Assembly: GCA_002633005.1 (NCBI GenBank)
Contig: NMRA01000294.1
Location: forward strand, 481,999-545,998
Direction of reading: 5' to 3'
Length of the DNA stretch: 64,000 nt
DNA from: Phoronis australis
Lineage: Eukaryota > Phoronida > Phoronidae
This document shows, piece by piece, positions 1 through 10,894 of this stretch. A program made the position numbers and the translations under genes. How positions within the stretch are numbered: the first letter of the stretch is position 1; every line of letters begins with the position of its first letter. The notes beneath the pieces are model-generated. The model worked only from the letters and a program-made list of their open reading frames with translations, did no database searches and had not been told where the DNA came from.

Positions 1-486
1 TTCCTCAGAGTCGGTGAATTCACAGTCACTTACTCGCTCTCCTCCCACGTCATACAGGTCAGCGACGTCGTCTTCCCACCCTCTGGCGATTCTGTGGTCA
101 TCACTATCACTTTCAAGCACAGCTCGGGACCAGTCTCACTTACGATTCCGTCCAGTCGATCTCCCCATTGCCCGGTAGCTGACCTAACCTTGTACTTTTC
201 TACTTTTCAGTCCTCTCCAGGCCCCCTGTTCCAACACCTCAGTAGATCACCGGTTACACGTTCCTGTTTCAACTCCATGTTAACTACAATGGTTTCCTTT
301 GTAGGACTCGACACCAAGTTTTATACGTCACATAGCTTTTGCACTGGGGCCGCCACATCAGCGGCCAGCCGTGGCGTCCCTGAACCGGTGATCCAACGCA
401 TGGGGCGCTTGAAATCTGACGCACTAAAAAACTACATTTCCATGTCTGCCTTTTCCTCTTCCCCAGGCTTCCTCAACTCCTGGTGA
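1..486 (+). pseudogene. 3' part of a tyrosine recombinase (DIRS-like or related retroelement), degenerate
   Basis: The frame is open from base 1 to the TGA after 483, so the gene enters from outside the window. No start is visible. The reading begins FLRVGEFTV, which resembles the box-I arginine region of DIRS/Crypton-type tyrosine recombinases; the candidate Arg codon is at 7-9. The C-terminal part reads HSFCTGAATSAASRGVP, then a GRLKSDALKNYI block, matching the family's HxxR...Y layout, with the candidate nucleophile Tyr at 433-435. Such enzymes integrate circular DNA intermediates by strand exchange. Two residues look wrong: the second box is HSFC (331-342), with Cys where the catalytic Arg is expected, and Trp of the usual GRW is Leu. 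Both suggest an inactive copy. The family assignment rests on motif memory. Crypton-like or standalone recombinases are alternatives. The downstream short repeats and AT-rich tail fit a retroelement 3' end. Confidence 0.6.
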
Positions 487-660
487 GCCTGTTGTTGCAG
501 CTCCCCATTTCTCTCACTTTGCCTTTCAGCCCCTCCCACTGCACTGGGTCTGTTGTTTCAGCCCCCTAGGTCAGGTCTGTTGTTGCAGCCGGCCTCCTCC
601 CGTTCGCAGGTCTGTTGTTGCAGCCTGCGGCCAAGGGTCTGTAGTTGCAGGCTTTGCTAT
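487..660 (+). repeat. Interspersed 17-bp motif (ctgttgttgcag) downstream of the recombinase
   Basis: Five near-copies of a gtctgttgttgcagcc-like motif occur at about 489, 549, 576, 609 and 638, separated by C-rich spacers of varying length. They lie directly after the recombinase stop codon and are probably part of the element's 3' region. The spacing is irregular, so this is not a clean tandem array. Confidence 0.7.
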
Positions 661-1020
661 TTCTAGTCATTAGTTCTAGTTACCTTTACTTCCATTGTTG
701 AATTTTGCTTAGAGTTTTTATATTCTATTTTTTTATATTCTAGTTTTTATATTCTATTTTTTTCTATTCTAGTTTTTTATATTCTAGTTTTTTATATTCT
801 AGACTTTTGTATTTTAGTTTTCCGTTATACCGTTATTAGTACCTATATTTTATCATAGTCTACCCTTGTTATTTCCCGGGTTCCGCTTCCTCGGATGTGC
901 GATGTCAGCATTCCCATGCTGCCATTATGGCGTTTTCTCCATGCCCATCTTGCATAGTCTTATTTAGTTTTATCTATTTACGTCATAATAAATGACATTA
1001 TTCGCAATCCTCATCTTGTT
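661..1020 (+). other. AT-rich 3' region with poly(A) signal, probable end of the recombinase element
   Basis: From about 710 to 825 the sequence repeats tatattctagttttt-like words (low complexity). A canonical AATAAA lies at 987-992. I take this as the 3' untranslated part of the element whose recombinase ends at 486. The exact 3' boundary is not visible. Confidence 0.4.
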
Positions 1021-2630
1021 TTACTCTGCAACATAGCTCGTAGCGTACCCCGAACAAAATAGATTACGATAAATATTAGTGAGTGAAAATAGTTCCAAGT
1101 GTTTGATACAATGTGCTGAACGGCCTGGACACCTCTGATGCAACATGCATTAGGCCATATGCACTATTTTAAACTCGTTTTTTCACATAATCATGATAAT
1201 TGTGATTGGCGTGCAAATTCCCAAGTAAGGCTCCCCAAAAATGCGAGTAATTAGTCAATGGAATTTGATGTACTAAAATAGTTATAGGTTTATTCGATTG
1301 GACTTAACAATATCTAATGAGACTGACCAAGTTAAGTACTGTCCAGCAAATTAAATTCCATCGATCTCTTTCTTTAAGGTAATCTGCACTTTGCTTTAGA
1401 CTAATCAATTCGCCATCTGCAGTAGAGTTATCTCCCTTTTCGCAAGTGCTAAACACCATTCGGATACCTGATGTTTTCAGCACCTCAACAGAAACCAGTC
1501 GGGTAATCACTAAATGGCATTTTAAGAATGGCAGTCTCATTGAGTGTTGCGTAGCAAGGTTTATTGAGATTAGTTCTATAGCTGCACTAATGGACTAAAT
1601 CACAAAAGTTAGTTTCTTCCGAATGCGGGTTTATTGCCGCTTAATATAAATTGTTGACTCATCTAAAGTGGTTCGTGAAACTGCTGGACACCACACATAT
1701 TTCCACTTGCCTTGTTGATCTGTTCTCGCGAACTATTGCTCTCCTTGTTATTTTAATGTTAAAACAGGGTGCTGCCAGAGATATTTCGATTCGCGGCCAC
1801 TGATTTTTGTTTCCACCCGGTTAATGAGTCCTCGTGGACTTGTGGAGAAATGTGACCGGAGTAACGTTATTGTCAGCTATTTAGTACTAAGCGTTTCAGT
1901 TGGCTCTAGTCGGATCTACCTCGTTAGTGGTATTGAAGCTACTTGAAAACGGTTCTTATGCACTGACAATAGTAGACATGGAAAAAATAAGTTGCCAGAG
2001 AGCTGCACTGTCTTGTTAGGTCCTACAGTACGATCAGTGAAGGATAATGGCGGTTTACAGCGTGGTTAGTAGCACTGGATTCGTTGAAGTTGGGTTAGTG
2101 CTGCATACGTCGAGGCTACTCGCGGGACAACGCATCGTCAGTAATGTCAGTAATATGTAGATGTATTTAATCCCTTACAACAGAATCGGCGCACTAAATG
2201 CCTTGTTACTTGCTTAAATAATCTCGACGTCACCAGTTGGTCATTTATGGGTTACTACACAGCTCTTTAATGTACAATTATTGCTTCATATCAATCTTCA
2301 TCTACCAACTTCCCGCGACATCAATTGGCCAATTTATAAATCGAGCGCATCCGCAAAATATTCGGTTTACCGGCTCATTTCACGATTTCATTGAAGTCTA
2401 GGAGCGGGAACGACTAGACGCATGCATCAATTTATGAACGTTTGGCAGATTTTTCATTAGACCAAATTTAGCTTTGTTATCTATGTCAATGCCCTTTAAG
2501 TCACTATTGAAATTAGTGTGTCCGTTTTATTACTGCCGACCTCTGGATACCTAGTACCGAAGCACCAGTTGTGTGAAAAAATCTAGAATATCACGCTAGT
2601 CGCTCATTCCTTTTAATTTCCTTTTTATAA
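1021..2630. other. No recognisable feature
   Basis: Stops are frequent in all frames, no RNA gene is visible and no repeat is shared with the rest of the window. The largest ORF (78 codons, minus) has no family resemblance. Confidence 0.5.
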
Positions 2631-2726
2631 GTTACGTAAACATGACCTGTGCAAGACAAATAGTTGATAACAAAATAAGTTACATAAACATGACCCGTGC
2701 AAGACAAATAGTTGATATCAAAATGT
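2631..2726. repeat. Tandem duplication of a 48-bp unit (2 copies)
   Basis: Gttacgtaaacatgacctgt-type sequence at 2631 recurs at 2679 with a few substitutions, including the word gcaagacaaatagttgat in both copies. The short ORF over it is a by-product. Confidence 0.8.
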
Positions 2727-3149
2727 CGACATTAATCATGCAGTTACGTTCATTTCAGCATGCTGGAGTGATATATGAATATTTGTCGTTTACGTGTCAC
2801 ATGGGACTCCGCTCTTGTCATTAAACGGTGCATTGAATACAAGATGAATTGCTAAGATCGATTTCACATCCCAAAAGACTTACTAGAAGTTGATCATTTG
2901 CACCGCACTGACGCTTAACATCAGTAAAGTCTAATTTGAAGCGTTTATTCAATCCCATTGGAGCCTGAAAGTTTTCCACACATACGGTGCGCGTGTACAT
3001 GCATCCACATGCCTTCACCGGAATCACTTTTCGCTTCTAAAAAAAATCGCATAAATGAACTTCCTCTCTTGATGTCACCAAGTTTAGTGGCACCATCAAG
3101 GATTGTTCGATCACGATGATGTGAGGAGTAATCAACAAGCTACCCGAAC
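2727..3149. other. No recognisable feature
   Basis: Unique-looking AT-rich DNA. A 68-codon minus ORF at 2821-3027 has no recognisable motif. Confidence 0.5.
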
Positions 3150-3440
3150 AATGCAGCCCACGCACCTAGAACTACGTCACGGTACTACTAACTCTGTTCC
3201 CTGACTCACAAATTCGTGCTCACACTCAGAAAAACACACGTATCCAAAAACAGCTCATGAACTCACACACTGCACTAACAAAAACGTGGATGTGCTGCGA
3301 AGAGTCTGTTGACTGTGTTCACATGTGCCAGAACTGAACTTTTAGTCCGTGAATCGTCCTTTTTGCATATTCAAGCCGTCAGTGTTTCGTGAGTGCGGGC
3401 ACGAGATAATGGCCGGTGAACCGTGTTGTTCGCGATCGAA
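3150..3440. repeat. Diverged repeat rich in 'actcacaaacacg' and its complement
   Basis: Left part contains words such as ctgactcacaaattcg and tcatgaactcacacac. Right part contains their approximate complements (gtgttcacatg, gtgtttcgtgagtgcggg), so the block is weakly self-complementary. A similar arrangement is at 17030-17370. The boundaries are approximate. Confidence 0.35.
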
Positions 3441-4275
3441 GCTTGGAGTAAGAATAGGTTCTGTACACAACGAAAATAAGGCGTCGCGAAAACATGGCAC
3501 AATAGCGAGTTTTACGACATGCTTTTGATCACAAAACCAATTGCCGCTGTTTTTTGATTAGCTTTATTATTGCGCACAGAGGGCGCTTTCTTTAGGTCTG
3601 TGAGTATGGAAGATTGGTCGATTATGTTTGGAATGTCGAATTATATGATATAATTCACAGCTTTCCTTGCATTATCGATTAATCCTCGATGAAAGCGTTC
3701 GCGAGTGTTTTGGGTCTATGGAACGCAGCCCGGTCAGCAGGTTGAGCACTGTGTATGGCGGACTGAGCGGTGATTTGATTTACCGTAACAGTTTCTGGCA
3801 TCATTGCTCAAGTCAAAGGCACATTGTTAGGTAACAAGACTGGAAATGAAAATCTGTGCGTATCTCGGTCATGATCGGAGCTGAAAAGTCCCGAGTGGTG
3901 AAAAGTGAGGGAATACGATTTCACTCGCAGCGGTGGGCGTTTTCAAAACGTGCCCAGTACATCCTCATTTCCGGCTGAAGGAACTACAATTTTATTAATT
4001 TCATTTTCATAGAAATCGACTGAAAGGCTCAAGATACCTAGTGATTGAAATTTTGACCACATAGATTTAAAATAAAACAATATTACAACCGGCATGTCTG
4101 TTTGCACTTCTTCGTCCTACCTTTCAGATGAGCACATTAAATGAAGTTGGGCAAATTACGTATGACATCTTCAAAACCAAAACTCCAAGTTTCTCTCCTG
4201 GATGCTTTCAATATTTCGAGTTTTCTGAAGGTTTGACGAGCTAGGGCATGGTCTGGGGTACGTTCCGTAGATACA
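3441..4275. other. No recognisable feature
   Basis: Apart from a short word near 3700 (gcgagtgttttgggtctatg) that resembles 8943-8962, nothing is recognised. Confidence 0.45.
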
Positions 4276-4420
4276 AGTCACTCAGTGGCGGATGTACGTT
4301 TTCAGTAAGGGGGAGGTTTGGGATTCCCGCAAAGGTCGAATCCTACGTGCGTGGCGCCGAGCGGGGGGGGTCGGGAGGGGGGTCCCCCTTCCTGTGTAAG
4401 ACATTTTTTTTGATTTTGTA
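4276..4420 (+). mobile_element. End of a DNA-transposon/MITE starting CAGTGGCGGATGTACG
   Basis: The block begins CAGTGGCGGATGTACG, followed by a G-rich run, a gcgccgagcggggggg word and a GGGGGTCCCCC-like core. Terminal inverted repeats of this sort (CAGNGGCGGA...) are widespread in invertebrate MITEs. The matching outward end of the same type lies at 6330-6436. No flanking target-site duplication is evident, so the two ends may belong to separate truncated copies. Confidence 0.4.
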
Positions 4421-5028
4421 GCCAAATAGTGAAACTTCCATGCATCCTGGTAAGTTTCTGGCACTTAACATGTCTCTGGAGTTTTTCTTAAGATAATTAA
4501 AAACCCTTCTCGATTTCGTCACATGAACTTGGCTCATAAGTTTCGTGAAACCATATTGTGCACATCTGGGTATAAGTCACCCCACCAGCAAATTTTTTTG
4601 TTGGAACATCTGCTTAGACACACCTTTTTAGCACACGAAAAGTCGTATACGAAAAAGTGTGGTGTGTATACCGGGGTTTAGACAACTTCCAAATATTCAA
4701 GAGCATAAGGAGCACCGACGGGGCGTAAAAACTTGAATACCAGATGATCGCGTAACAGCAGCCTCAAGTTGTTTAAGAACGAAGACCTGTACTATTAGTC
4801 CGGAAATAAACATGTGTTCTGTCTCGTTACGAGAAAAACTGGCGAACGATGGTGCTCTCAACTCATAGTCTATTATTAAAAGCGACAATAAATAATTAAG
4901 TATCACTTTATTAAGCTGAATCACGTTGACAACAATTGAAAAACGTCAAATGTTTCAGGAAACAAATCATCTGAAAACAGTTTCACGAAACCAAAACATC
5001 CTGTGCACATTGGTGAATTGATATGCTG
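4421..5028. other. No recognisable feature; possibly interior of a DNA transposon
   Basis: If the ends at 4276 and 6436 belong together, this is element interior, but no transposase motif could be read. ORFs here are short and unconvincing. Confidence 0.35.
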
Positions 5029-5290
5029 GACTAGTTTGCAGAGGGACCAGATGTACACCGAGAGTACACAAAAAGGCTGACCTGGGCCGTCACTAGACCA
5101 AGAGTACACCTGTGCTTATTATCCCTATAAAAATAGCCTATCTGTCGCGGGACCAAACAATACTGGCGGAGATAAGCACACTTTGGTAAAAAAATCACAA
5201 GACTAGTTCGCCGAGGGACCAGAAGTACACTGGAACTCAACATCTATACAAGTCCAGCTGGCCTGGTCCGTCGCGAGACCTAAAGTGTAC
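5029..5290. repeat. Degenerate tandem repeat (about 170-bp unit)
   Basis: gactagtttgcagagggacc at 5029 recurs as gactagttcgccgagggacc at about 5203. The following parts also match (ggctgacctgggccgtcac versus agctggcctggtccgtcgc). A partial third word, gtcgcgggacc, lies near 5145. The ORFs here follow the repeat. Confidence 0.55.
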
Positions 5291-6329
5291 TATGCAAAAA
5301 ATTTTGAATTGACAACTTCTCTCTAGACATTTTTTAATCCCCAGTGGTTACTTATACGTATCCTTCTGTTGTCAACACTGCCGAGGGATCTGTATATTGG
5401 ATCCAATTGTTGATCCATTCATCTTGGACTACTTCAAAACTTGACGATGTATCCCAGGACCTATTTGCATCTCTTGCAATTTTCGAAATAAACGTCCCAA
5501 TGTCTCAGCGCTTGAAACCCGAAGTACTAACATCAAATAAATGCCCATGGGCATGAGCGTTTCATCGGGTGGGCCTTTCTGCGGAAATTCCCAGTATAGA
5601 AGACGGCACTGTGTTTATTGCAGGTAGAAAGATGGTAGGTGTTGAAGTCGGAACTAGGGCTCCTTAGGAGGCCTATTGAACATCGCAAGAGTCCCGCAAG
5701 ACTTTGTTGTGAAAGAACAGCCTCACCGCAATTTCTGGTACTGTACACTGTTTGCAAATGCGGTCACTTTGTCAATGTGAGTCTCCCCTTAGCCATTTCT
5801 TGAATAGACATAACTTGTTAGAGTGTATCTTCAAACGGACTCGCGACCAGACCACGGCGCCCGTCACAATAGCAATTCTTCGGAAAAAGAATTTTTTTCA
5901 AAAAATATTACCTGTACATGTACACTGTATGATATTGCGCAAGACAACTTTATTATACATCAGTTACAAACGTGTGGAGTGTAATAGAATGACACGGCAT
6001 GACTGATGAGGTAAAAACGTTGCACGTCAATTTACCTGAATATCAGGGTTGCGGCACCACAGTATTTCCCCTTATCAAATCAAAGCAGACCTTAGAATAA
6101 AGAAGCTAGTTACCTAAAGAAATCAGCTATAGAACTGCTCTTTCAGCGGTGGGTCGATCTAAAATGCTTGTCTACTTCAGAAGTGTCGACGGAAGCGCGC
6201 GCACAATTGATCTCCGCGCGTTTTGCCGATGAGCCACGAAGACTCAGAAATTCTCAATGTAAAAAATTATATTTTCATAGTGAACCCCCCTTATTTTTTC
6301 CAAGTTGGTTTACTTGGGGTTTACACACG
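5291..6329. other. No recognisable feature
   Basis: Several short overlapping ORFs exist on both strands with no recognisable domains or splice context. Confidence 0.45.
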
Positions 6330-6436
6330 CTAGCGGTGCCGTTTTTGTTTTTTTTTTTATTTTTGGGTTTCTGGCCCAAGGTGAGGGGTTAACCCCCTCA
6401 ACCCCCCCCCCCCCCGTAGATCTGTCACTGGATAGA
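6330..6436 (-). mobile_element. Opposite-type MITE end with poly-C and ...CGTAGATCTGTCACTG
   Basis: A T-run and a ggggttaaccccc palindrome are followed by a long C tract and cgtagatctgtcactg. The reverse complement, CAGTGACAGATCTACG, resembles the left end at 4276 in about 12 of 16 positions. It may close a 2.15-kb element, or be an independent fragment. Confidence 0.35.
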
Positions 6437-7344
6437 CACTTGTGGAAAGAAATGTTGGCATTTTGAGATAACAAGCAGCATAACGGACATTTGGTATCAG
6501 CTCGATTTTGATAAGCTCATTTCTGTTAGCATATAAAATAGACAGGAACCACCTGTCCACTCGTGATACAATACCTTTCGGTCAATTCAGGAACATTTAT
6601 GGGTCGGATCGTTCAAACAATTCGGTCTTGTTTTGGCTTCTAAACTTGTGACTCGAAAGTCCCTTCTTGACGTCATCAGCAGTCTGGAGCCGATTGATTA
6701 CCTATAGTGGTGTGTTCTTATCACTCTCGGGAGACAATAATTCGGCGTAACTGGTTCAGTGACGTTACTTCAATTTCTCATACATTCAGGAGCTAGGATT
6801 GAAACATTTACCTTTGACAGTGCTGTCAGTTACCGGAGACGCATTCCTCTATTTATTTGCAATAGTATCTTTTGGCTGTGTATGTTCTTGTACTTATATT
6901 TATTAAAAGAGGCCTGTGTTATACTTAACTTAGATCACCATGGAAATTCTTCAGTCTTGAATTTTACCTTCTTGGCGTCTCGTTTTACGGAATTCCGCAC
7001 CCTTGTCGACGTTTCACTACGCTTCCGCTGCTTTTCTACGACAACTTGCAACCTGGTTGTTTTTTGCTCTGAACAGGTATAGGCGTTAACTGTTATTCAC
7101 TTTTTATTAATTTTTACACCATATTGGCAAGCCATTCATCATATGTGAGATCGAAATACTAATAGCACTGTAATGGATGTCATTTTGATATCAAAAAATG
7201 TTGAAGTTAGCTATCTAATCAATTTCGTACTGCGTTATTGTCATTATTTAGCACGGATAGAGGTATAATTAACAAATTTCCAAAAATTGCCGACAATCGG
7301 TTATGGAAAGGTTACAGCAAATCTGTCCCATAACTTAATATTTC
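6437..7344. other. No recognisable feature
   Basis: A perfect CRE octamer (TGACGTCA) occurs at 6668-6675, but one is expected by chance in a window of this size. A 107-codon plus ORF at 6759-7082 shows no domain. Confidence 0.45.
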
Positions 7345-7580
7345 AAGCTCACTTCAGTGGCCGCCATTTTGCTAGGAAGCACCAGTAGGGTCTCTAGCCT
7401 ACACACGAAGCACTTGCCTTGCATTTGCGTGATTCCGCGTGGACTTCTGTGATCTAGCTTTTTGGCGAGTTGCTTACCTCTACGGAACGCATCCCAGGGA
7501 TTTACAGTGCGTACGCTCGAGCTGATTTTCCGACGAAAACAACAATCATGTGGTCTCGAAAGCTGCCACAAGAAACGAGA
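7345..7580 (-). repeat. Dispersed repeat with YY1-like word, left arm
   Basis: The 19 bases at 7352-7370 are the exact reverse complement of 8864-8882, and the flanking bases also match partly, giving an inverted pair of about 32 bp. The shared word AAAATGGCGGCC resembles a YY1 binding site. A third, weaker copy in the orientation of this one lies at about 9820-9860 (acttcaatagccaccctttt). The sequence beyond the core is only loosely similar. Confidence 0.4.
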
Positions 7581-7954
7581 GTGACACTATTGTTAAACAA
7601 CATTTTCTGATGATCTAGAATAGCGTCGAGCAGACTGATTACAACACTTTGGTTCTAATCGGACCTCAGCAAGCGCGTATACACTTGTATGAGTTGAAAA
7701 ATCAATGTTATCTCTCAGCCTGTTTCGGGTAAAACACTGATCACTTCTCGGCCATCTTCAACACACCTCTTTTCACGAAGGCAGCTGGATGTGACATTAT
7801 ACCGATTATAGGAGCACCTCCCGCTTCAACGGTACCTTTTTGCCCATTTTTCATTCGCCATCTCGCTTCGTTTTATTGCATTTGGCAGACGAAAAAAGAC
7901 GGGATCGAATCAAGATTAATTCTTACTTTACCGGTTTCATCGCAATTACAAAAT

Positions 7955-8326
7955 CGAAGATGAACATACTGGACATGCCATTGAAATTACCTCTGACTGA
8001 ACCAAGCCATATGGATAATGATGTGTCAGTTGGCAGTCATTCTCGGTGGTTATCTGCAACAGTGCGTTCTTCGACATCGGATCAGTCGAACTACTTTGCT
8101 TTCAACGCCCTTGATTGGGTCTGGGGTATTCATCTTTATCCTCGTTCTTTGGATTTTCGGATAACGAAGTTGTTCCATTCACATACCCGGCATTTTGATC
8201 CAAAATATTTTCATTCGCACTGTCCGCCGGATTCGTCCTACAAGTTGGTTTGTGACACACTAATGAGCTATGATCTGGGTCAATCATAGGCAAAAATGGA
8301 GATAAATCTCTTTTAGTTTCAGGCAT
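7955..8326 (-). pseudogene. Unrecognised reading frame with one in-frame TGA
   Basis: On the minus strand one frame stays open from 8326 to about 7955 with a single TGA at 8102-8104. The upstream portion is hydrophilic, with words such as NENILDQNAGYVNGTTSLSE and NPKNEDKDEYPRP. The part after the TGA continues with SSSTDPMSKNALLQITTEND. The overlapping plus-strand frame (7840-8289, 149 codons) is also open, so base composition may explain both. No family is recognised, no convincing splice sites were seen, and an open run of this length is expected by chance somewhere in 64 kb. Confidence 0.15.
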
Positions 8327-8639
8327 GTCGGCTGCGCTTGATTGCCTTCGCCAGTTCCGCCGGGTCAGTCGGTTAAGACATCTGATTGGTTTTCGATGAC
8401 GACTTCCGGCTTATAGACTCAACAGGTATCTTAGTCGGCGAAGTCAATTCAATACAGCCTATATTATAGTGCTTTACAGTCAACGTTAAAGCTGCTTGCC
8501 GTCTCTCAGTTGGATGGAATCGTTGGAATATTTTGAAAAAGGACTTGTCTCTTCGACTTGTTAGAACACGTAACCAATTCTATCCCTCATGAGCACGGAT
8601 ACTAAGATCTACATCCACTTCCTTGCTTAAAAATACTTG
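8327..8639. other. No recognisable feature
   Basis: Nothing recognised between the open frame at 7955-8326 and the right arm of the inverted repeat pair. Confidence 0.4.
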
Positions 8640-9000
8640 TCCTCCACCAGGTCCCATTCCTTGGACGCAAGACGCTCGCTATAATGTGGTCATGTGCGAC
8701 ATCTTGCGATGTTTTTCTTGCGTCTATGAAAAGCAATCCTAGACTGACATGTGTAGACATGAGAAACTCGTGTAAAACGCAAGAACGCGCAATATCACAT
8801 GATCGAAAGGCGAGTGTCTGTGCAAGTCATGATATGCCTAAGACCTTACAGGCATACCCTTTCAAAATGGCGGCCACTGAAGCAACTTGTCAGTGGGGTT
8901 GGAATGTTGATTTAAGCAAACATTTCTCGCCGCAAGCGCTTTGCGAGTGTGTTTGGGTCTATTGAACGCAAACCAGGCACATTGCGGAAGCGTCTTGTGG
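8640..9000 (+). repeat. Dispersed repeat with YY1-like word, right arm
   Basis: AAAATGGCGGCC at 8864-8875 and the following cactgaag are inverted relative to 7352-7370. The 93-codon ORF across it (8684-8965) is probably a by-product. The word gcgagtgtgtttgggtctat at 8943 recurs in a similar form near 3700, so the block is a mosaic of old repeats. Confidence 0.4.
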
Positions 9001-9398
9001 ATAGTGTATCGTGCGACAGGATGTATACCATCTCGTGTGCGCATCCCAACTTTTGAATGAAAGAGGTCCATACTAACAGAGCGTACTCGTACAACAAAAG
9101 TCTCACTTTGCACGTGTGTGGCAGCCACACCGTGTTTAATGTGTGACGGGAGAACTCGTGTTTTTTGAAGAGTTTTCAAGGGTGAACACTCAGTTTCTCC
9201 ATTTCCTCATAAGACCAGAATGTTTTGCATGTACCATTGATGTGGTGCTTGCAGCGTTTATGTCTTTTTGCGTTTCATTGTTTTTAAGACCTTTATTACT
9301 CATTCTCAGGTTGCGTTTTCGTTTAGATATTTATCTTGGTCGCCAAGTGACTGCAGCTTTCCTCAAGTCTGTGTTCTTCCTTTATATCGTTATAGTGA
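9001..9398. other. No recognisable feature
   Basis: Overlapping short ORFs on both strands without domains; no repeat match seen. Confidence 0.4.
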
Positions 9399-9680
9399 TT
9401 TTCTGAGAACAGCCCAAGACGGATTCGAACGGAGAACTTTCGCCGCCCGCAGCTAGACGATCTCCTAACTGATGCTAAATCACACTCAGTAAATGGCAGA
9501 ATACCTTAACACCAGCCTTGATTTCAACAAAATTCTGGCACACAACGGCGCGAATTGACGATTTGTAATAAATGCAACCGTTTTTTAACCCTGTTCGAAG
9601 CTAATAACTTCAAAAAGTCGATCCCATCGAAACGATCATAAATCTTAAAAATGCGTTCTTTCAGACGTAAAACGATAATG
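9399..9680 (-). mobile_element. SINE-like repeat with tRNA-like segment, copy 1 of 3
   Basis: On the minus strand a tRNA-like segment is readable. Box B is GTTCGAATCC (complement of 9421-9430), and a box-A-like tagcatcagttagga lies about 45 bases before it. Adjacent on the higher-coordinate side is a conserved block containing gatttgtaataaa, gctaataacttcaa and cgtaaaacgataatg. These words recur in the same order at 27621-27918 and 58340-58625. On the minus strand the conserved block precedes the tRNA-like part, which is unlike a usual SINE. Confidence 0.5.
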
Positions 9681-10305
9681 CCATTTCTTGTACGTAGACG
9701 ATGTTCAAATCAAAACTATTAGACTAAGTAGACGCAGCCATTTCGTTATAAAAACAAGTCAATGTCGTTCTTGAACCTGGCTGAGTTCCGTAAACCGCGG
9801 CCTGAGCGAGAATACCAATCACTTCAATAGCCACCCTTTTGCTAGGAAAGGCTATTTAGTTATCGAGCATATTCGCTTAACTCTCCATTTTTTCTCGCGT
9901 GATTTTGCGGTGTCTTGCGAGATATTGCTTTTCTCGGAAGAAACAAGGTCATTCGGAACGCTGGTACTCTTGAGCGCCCAATCATAGTCTGTCATTCTTT
10001 ATCCAAGTCGTTACAATGCCAGCATAATAAACGAATATTCGTGTCAGGCAGGTGTTTACGAATCTCGTTTCTCACGTCCTAAGTACAGCTTCCGATTCAC
10101 TCAAGTAAAAACCTGAACAAGCAACTAAGCACACATTACATGTCGATATCAAAACGGGATATCGGTCACTTCAAATGACGATATTTGTCAAGGTTTAATA
10201 TCTGGAAAACTTTACGCTGACTCATTTGAACCATAAAGAGAAAACTATTTCTTGTAAACAAGGTCTGTGAACTATACCTTTATGAGCGCAGATAGAAATA
10301 TGCAA
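9681..10305. other. No recognisable gene; weak copy of the YY1-word repeat near 9820
   Basis: Besides the acttcaatagccaccctttt match at about 9823 to the 7345 repeat, nothing is recognised. Confidence 0.4.
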
Positions 10306-10450
10306 CATGGGCGGCGCACCAAAGGGGGCTGGGGGCTATAGCCCCCCACCACTTTTTCAGTGCTACGCCGCACATGGTCTATAGGCGGTGCACCACAGGG
10401 GGGCTGAAAGGGCTTTAGCCCCCACTTTTTTCAGTGCTGCGCCGCCCATG
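10306..10450. mobile_element. Two tandem hairpin MITE-like units
   Basis: Each unit is about 70 bp, starts gggcggcgcacc or ggcggtgcacca, has a gggggctatagcccccc or gggctttagccccc core, and ends ttttttcagtgctgcgccgc or a variant. Starts and ends are complementary, so each unit folds on itself. The first starts at 10306 and the second near 10384. The plus ORF at 10388 is an accident of the repeat. Confidence 0.6.
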
Positions 10451-10894
10451 TGTAACGGTGGCTTAACACAACGACAATTTGTTTTCGTCGAATATATCGG
10501 AGATGTGGCAAATACTCTTTTCTCACATGAAGGAGAAGCGATCCTGAATACTTCAACAACTGGTCATGTTGGTCAAGAGCATTTTAACGATCCATCTGAA
10601 TCGTTAAGTATCATGGCAGTATCATCAGCATACACGACTAATTTAAATTCCTTAGAGCTCAACTGCATTCCTTTTATATTTCTGATCTTTCAAAACAGAT
10701 TTTCCGTATTTCGGCACAGAGAAAAAATAGATTTAACTACATAGAATCAACTTGCTTACGGCCTCTGCTCATTTCAAAAATGGAAATGTTATTGTCATGT
10801 TCGAAATTGGTTGATATTTTATGGTGTCTAAAAATATAGAGGTGTTTCGCACGGAACAGTGTACCTTTATCATGTTTACTTCTTTCTGACAAGT
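10451..10894. other. No recognisable feature
   Basis: AT-rich DNA between the hairpin units and the LINE 3' end. Confidence 0.45.

Noticed and set aside
4276-6436. Single 2.15-kb autonomous DNA transposon between the CAGTG ends
   Set aside because: No transposase reading and no target duplication; kept as two separate ends.
6668-6675. CRE octamer as regulatory site
   Set aside because: An 8-bp word is expected about once per window by chance and nothing around it supports function.
7840-8289. 149-codon plus-strand ORF, the longest one free of N
   Set aside because: No recognisable domain, no splice or promoter context, and the opposite strand is also open; listed only as a weak minus-strand pseudogene candidate.
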